A DNA stretch of 6,889 nt. Source: Balneolaceae bacterium (GTDB lineage: Bacteria; Bacteroidota; Rhodothermia; Balneolales; Balneolaceae). Position numbers and translations under genes: made by a program. Positions 6,013 to 6,889 of this stretch are shown piece after piece (positions within the stretch are counted from its first letter, which is position 1; every line of letters begins with the position of its first letter). The notes under the pieces were generated by a model. That model saw only the letters and a program-made list of their open reading frames with translations, did no database searches and had not been told where the DNA came from. The stretch is from assembly GCA_007129085.1 (NCBI GenBank), contig SKWF01000179.1, forward strand, positions 1 through 6,889, given 5' to 3'.

Positions 6013-6060
6013 TTCTCCACTTTTCCACACGCTCTACTACAATACTACAAATAAAAAAAT
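6013..6060 (+). other. Putative basal unwinding unit: DnaA boxes, DnaA-trio tract, A-rich run
   Basis: In order: a weak box TTCTCCACT (6013-6021), the box TTTTCCACA (6021-6029), a 4-nt spacer CGCT (6030-6033), CTACTACAATACTACAA (6034-6050) and ATAAAAAAAT (6051-6060). In B. subtilis oriC a DnaA box and a GC-rich spacer are followed by repeated CTA/TTA-type trinucleotides (the DnaA-trio, 3'-(G/A)AT-5' on the complementary strand) and then AT-rich DNA where melting starts. Order and orientation match. The trio block here contains a perfect tandem 8-mer, TACTACAA at 6035-6042 and 6043-6050, so the trio phase shifts once. The assignment is by pattern, not experiment. Confidence 0.65.
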
Positions 6061-6081
6061 CTCATCACTTTCGTTTATACC

Positions 6082-6090
6082 TGTGGAAAA
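6082..6090 (-). other. DnaA box TTTTCCACA, inverted copy
   Basis: On the - strand it is identical to the + strand box at 6021-6029. The two flank the trio and A-rich segment in facing orientation, bracketing the likely melting region. Confidence 0.55.
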
Positions 6091-6179
6091 CCTTTTGAAT
6101 TAAACAAAACAAGGAGCTTCTTTCTTTTTATATTTTCATTGAGTTTAAAAGAAAACAAATAACCCAGAATAGATTCCAA

Positions 6180-6889
6180 GTGTCTAAAAAGAAATTTACT
6201 TACAAAGATTCCGGAGTAGATATAAAAGCAGGTGAAGAGTTGGTAGACTCCATCAAAGATGTTGTAAAAGAGACCCACAATGCATCTGTACTCAGTAATA
6301 TTGGTGGCTTTGGAGCACTATTTGCACCTGACTTTTCCTCATTTAAAGAACCGGTATTAATCAGCAGTGTTGATGGAGTAGGTACAAAATTAATTGTGGC
6401 GTTTAAAAGTGAGAAGTATGACACCGTTGGTCAGGATCTGGTTAATCACTGCGTAAATGATATTGCCGTTTGTGGTGCCACTCCCCTCTTTTTCCTGGAT
6501 TATTTTTCAACCGGTAAATTGGAGCAAGATGTAGGTTATCATGTTATTAGTGGATTTGCCAAAGCGTGTAAAGAGAACGGCGTTGCACTAATTGGCGGTG
6601 AAACTGCTGAGATGCCTGATATCTACAAAAAAGGTGAATTTGATCTGGCTGGTACCATTGTTGGAGTAGTAGAAAAATCAGAACTCATTACGGGTGAGAA
6701 TATTGAAAAAGGCGATAAACTGATCGGGTTTAAAAGTTCGGGACTGCACACCAATGGCTATTCACTAGCAAGAAACGTTCTCTTCAGTAAATACGACGTA
6801 ACGGATCAACCCGAAGAGCTGGATGAAACTGTAGGTGAATCACTTCTACAGATTCATAAATCGTATCTGCAACTGATTACCGAACTGAA
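6180..6889 (+). CDS. purM: Phosphoribosylformylglycinamidine cyclo-ligase (AIR synthetase), 3'-truncated
   Basis: Fifth step of de novo purine synthesis: FGAM + ATP gives AIR + ADP + Pi, in the cytoplasm. The window shows 236 residues of about 340-350; the C-terminal third is cut off. Family blocks: YKDSGVDIKAGEELV (8-22), GGFGALF (42-48), SSVDGVGTKL (62-71), the helix GQDLVNHCVNDIAVCGATPLFFLDY (84-108), IGGETAEMPDIYKKGEFDLAGTIVG (138-162) and KSSGLHTNGYSLAR (185-198). The start is taken as GTG 6180, giving the conserved MSKKxxTYKDSGVD N-terminus. The frame is open further upstream, but I see no better start or any family likeness there. No Shine-Dalgarno sequence lies close to this GTG; AAGGAG at 6111-6116 is about 63 nt too far. 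It is divergent from dtd across the putative origin. Confidence 0.96.
   Translation, partial: MSKKKFTYKDSGVDIKAGEELVDSIKDVVKETHNASVLSNIGGFGALFAPDFSSFKEPVLISSVDGVGTKLIVAFKSEKYDTVGQDLVNHCVNDIAVCGATPLFFLDYFSTGKLEQDVGYHVISGFAKACKENGVALIGGETAEMPDIYKKGEFDLAGTIVGVVEKSELITGENIEKGDKLIGFKSSGLHTNGYSLARNVLFSKYDVTDQPEELDETVGESLLQIHKSYLQLITEL

Larger units (their letters stand above)
5729..6179. other. Candidate replication origin (oriC): DnaA-box cluster in an AT-rich spacer
   Basis: A 451-bp intergenic stretch between divergent dtd and purM. By hand count 5731-6179 has 133 G+C in 449 bases (about 30%), clearly below the neighbouring genes. Two nonamers match TTATNCACA exactly (5829-5837, 5966-5974). Three match the relaxed TTWTNCACA exactly (5730-5738 and 6082-6090 on the - strand, 6021-6029 on the + strand). 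Five differ by one base (5764-5772 -, 5799-5807 +, 5809-5817 +, 5884-5892 -, 5903-5911 -), and a weaker one is at 6013-6021 (+). A DnaA-trio-like tract and an A-rich run follow the 6021 box. No GATC was seen. The absence of a gene, the AT-richness and the box density suggest oriC. A DnaA-binding regulatory or titration site is the alternative; dnaA itself is not in the window. Confidence 0.75.

Noticed and set aside
5730..6090. CRISPR array or iteron plasmid origin suggested by repeated CCACA motifs
   Set aside because: The repeats are 9-mers at irregular spacing and both orientations, with no long direct repeats or uniform spacers. The flanking genes are core chromosomal genes, and no rep gene is seen.
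6075..6424. Two - strand open frames overlapping the start of purM
   Set aside because: They are antisense to a clearly conserved PurM N-terminus and show no family likeness.

Overview
The window is an ordinary-looking bacterial chromosome segment. It most likely comes from the FCB group, near Balneolota/Rhodothermota or Bacteroidota. The support is an S16 protein with the GAQP(S/T)DT...GxLYKxHL continuation and a charged C-terminal extension, a short-LID adenylate kinase, and a metalloenzyme-superfamily protein of a type I associate with that group. Clear Shine-Dalgarno sites before rpsP, rimM and rplS fit Balneolota/Rhodothermota better than typical Bacteroidota, where such sites are rare. 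This placement is inference from protein features; no rRNA is present.

Left part (1-3674), + strand: the classic ffh-rpsP-rimM-trmD-rplS operon with gaps of 4-38 nt. It encodes SRP54 (5' end cut by the window edge), ribosomal protein S16 with a very long Lys/Glu/Ala tail, the 30S maturation factor RimM, the tRNA m1G37 methyltransferase TrmD and ribosomal protein L19. A rho-independent terminator follows. Next comes a monocistronic adk (3782-4336) with its own strong terminator, whose T-tract also supplies the stop codon of the opposing gene.

Middle (4392-5728), - strand: dtd (D-aminoacyl-tRNA deacylase) and a functionally uncharacterised alkaline-phosphatase-superfamily metalloenzyme, joined by a one-base TAATG stop/start overlap. 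They converge on adk.

Right part: a 451-bp spacer (5729-6179, about 30% G+C by hand count) lies between divergent dtd and purM (purM cut by the right edge). It holds no credible gene but at least ten DnaA-box-like nonamers. One is TTTTCCACA, followed by a short GC-containing spacer, a CTACTACAATACTACAA tract and an A-rich run. That order matches the DnaA-box / DnaA-trio basal unwinding unit of bacterial origins. The best reading is that this spacer is a chromosomal replication origin (oriC) without dnaA among the genes visible here. A DnaA-titrating or DnaA-regulated intergenic cluster is the main alternative.
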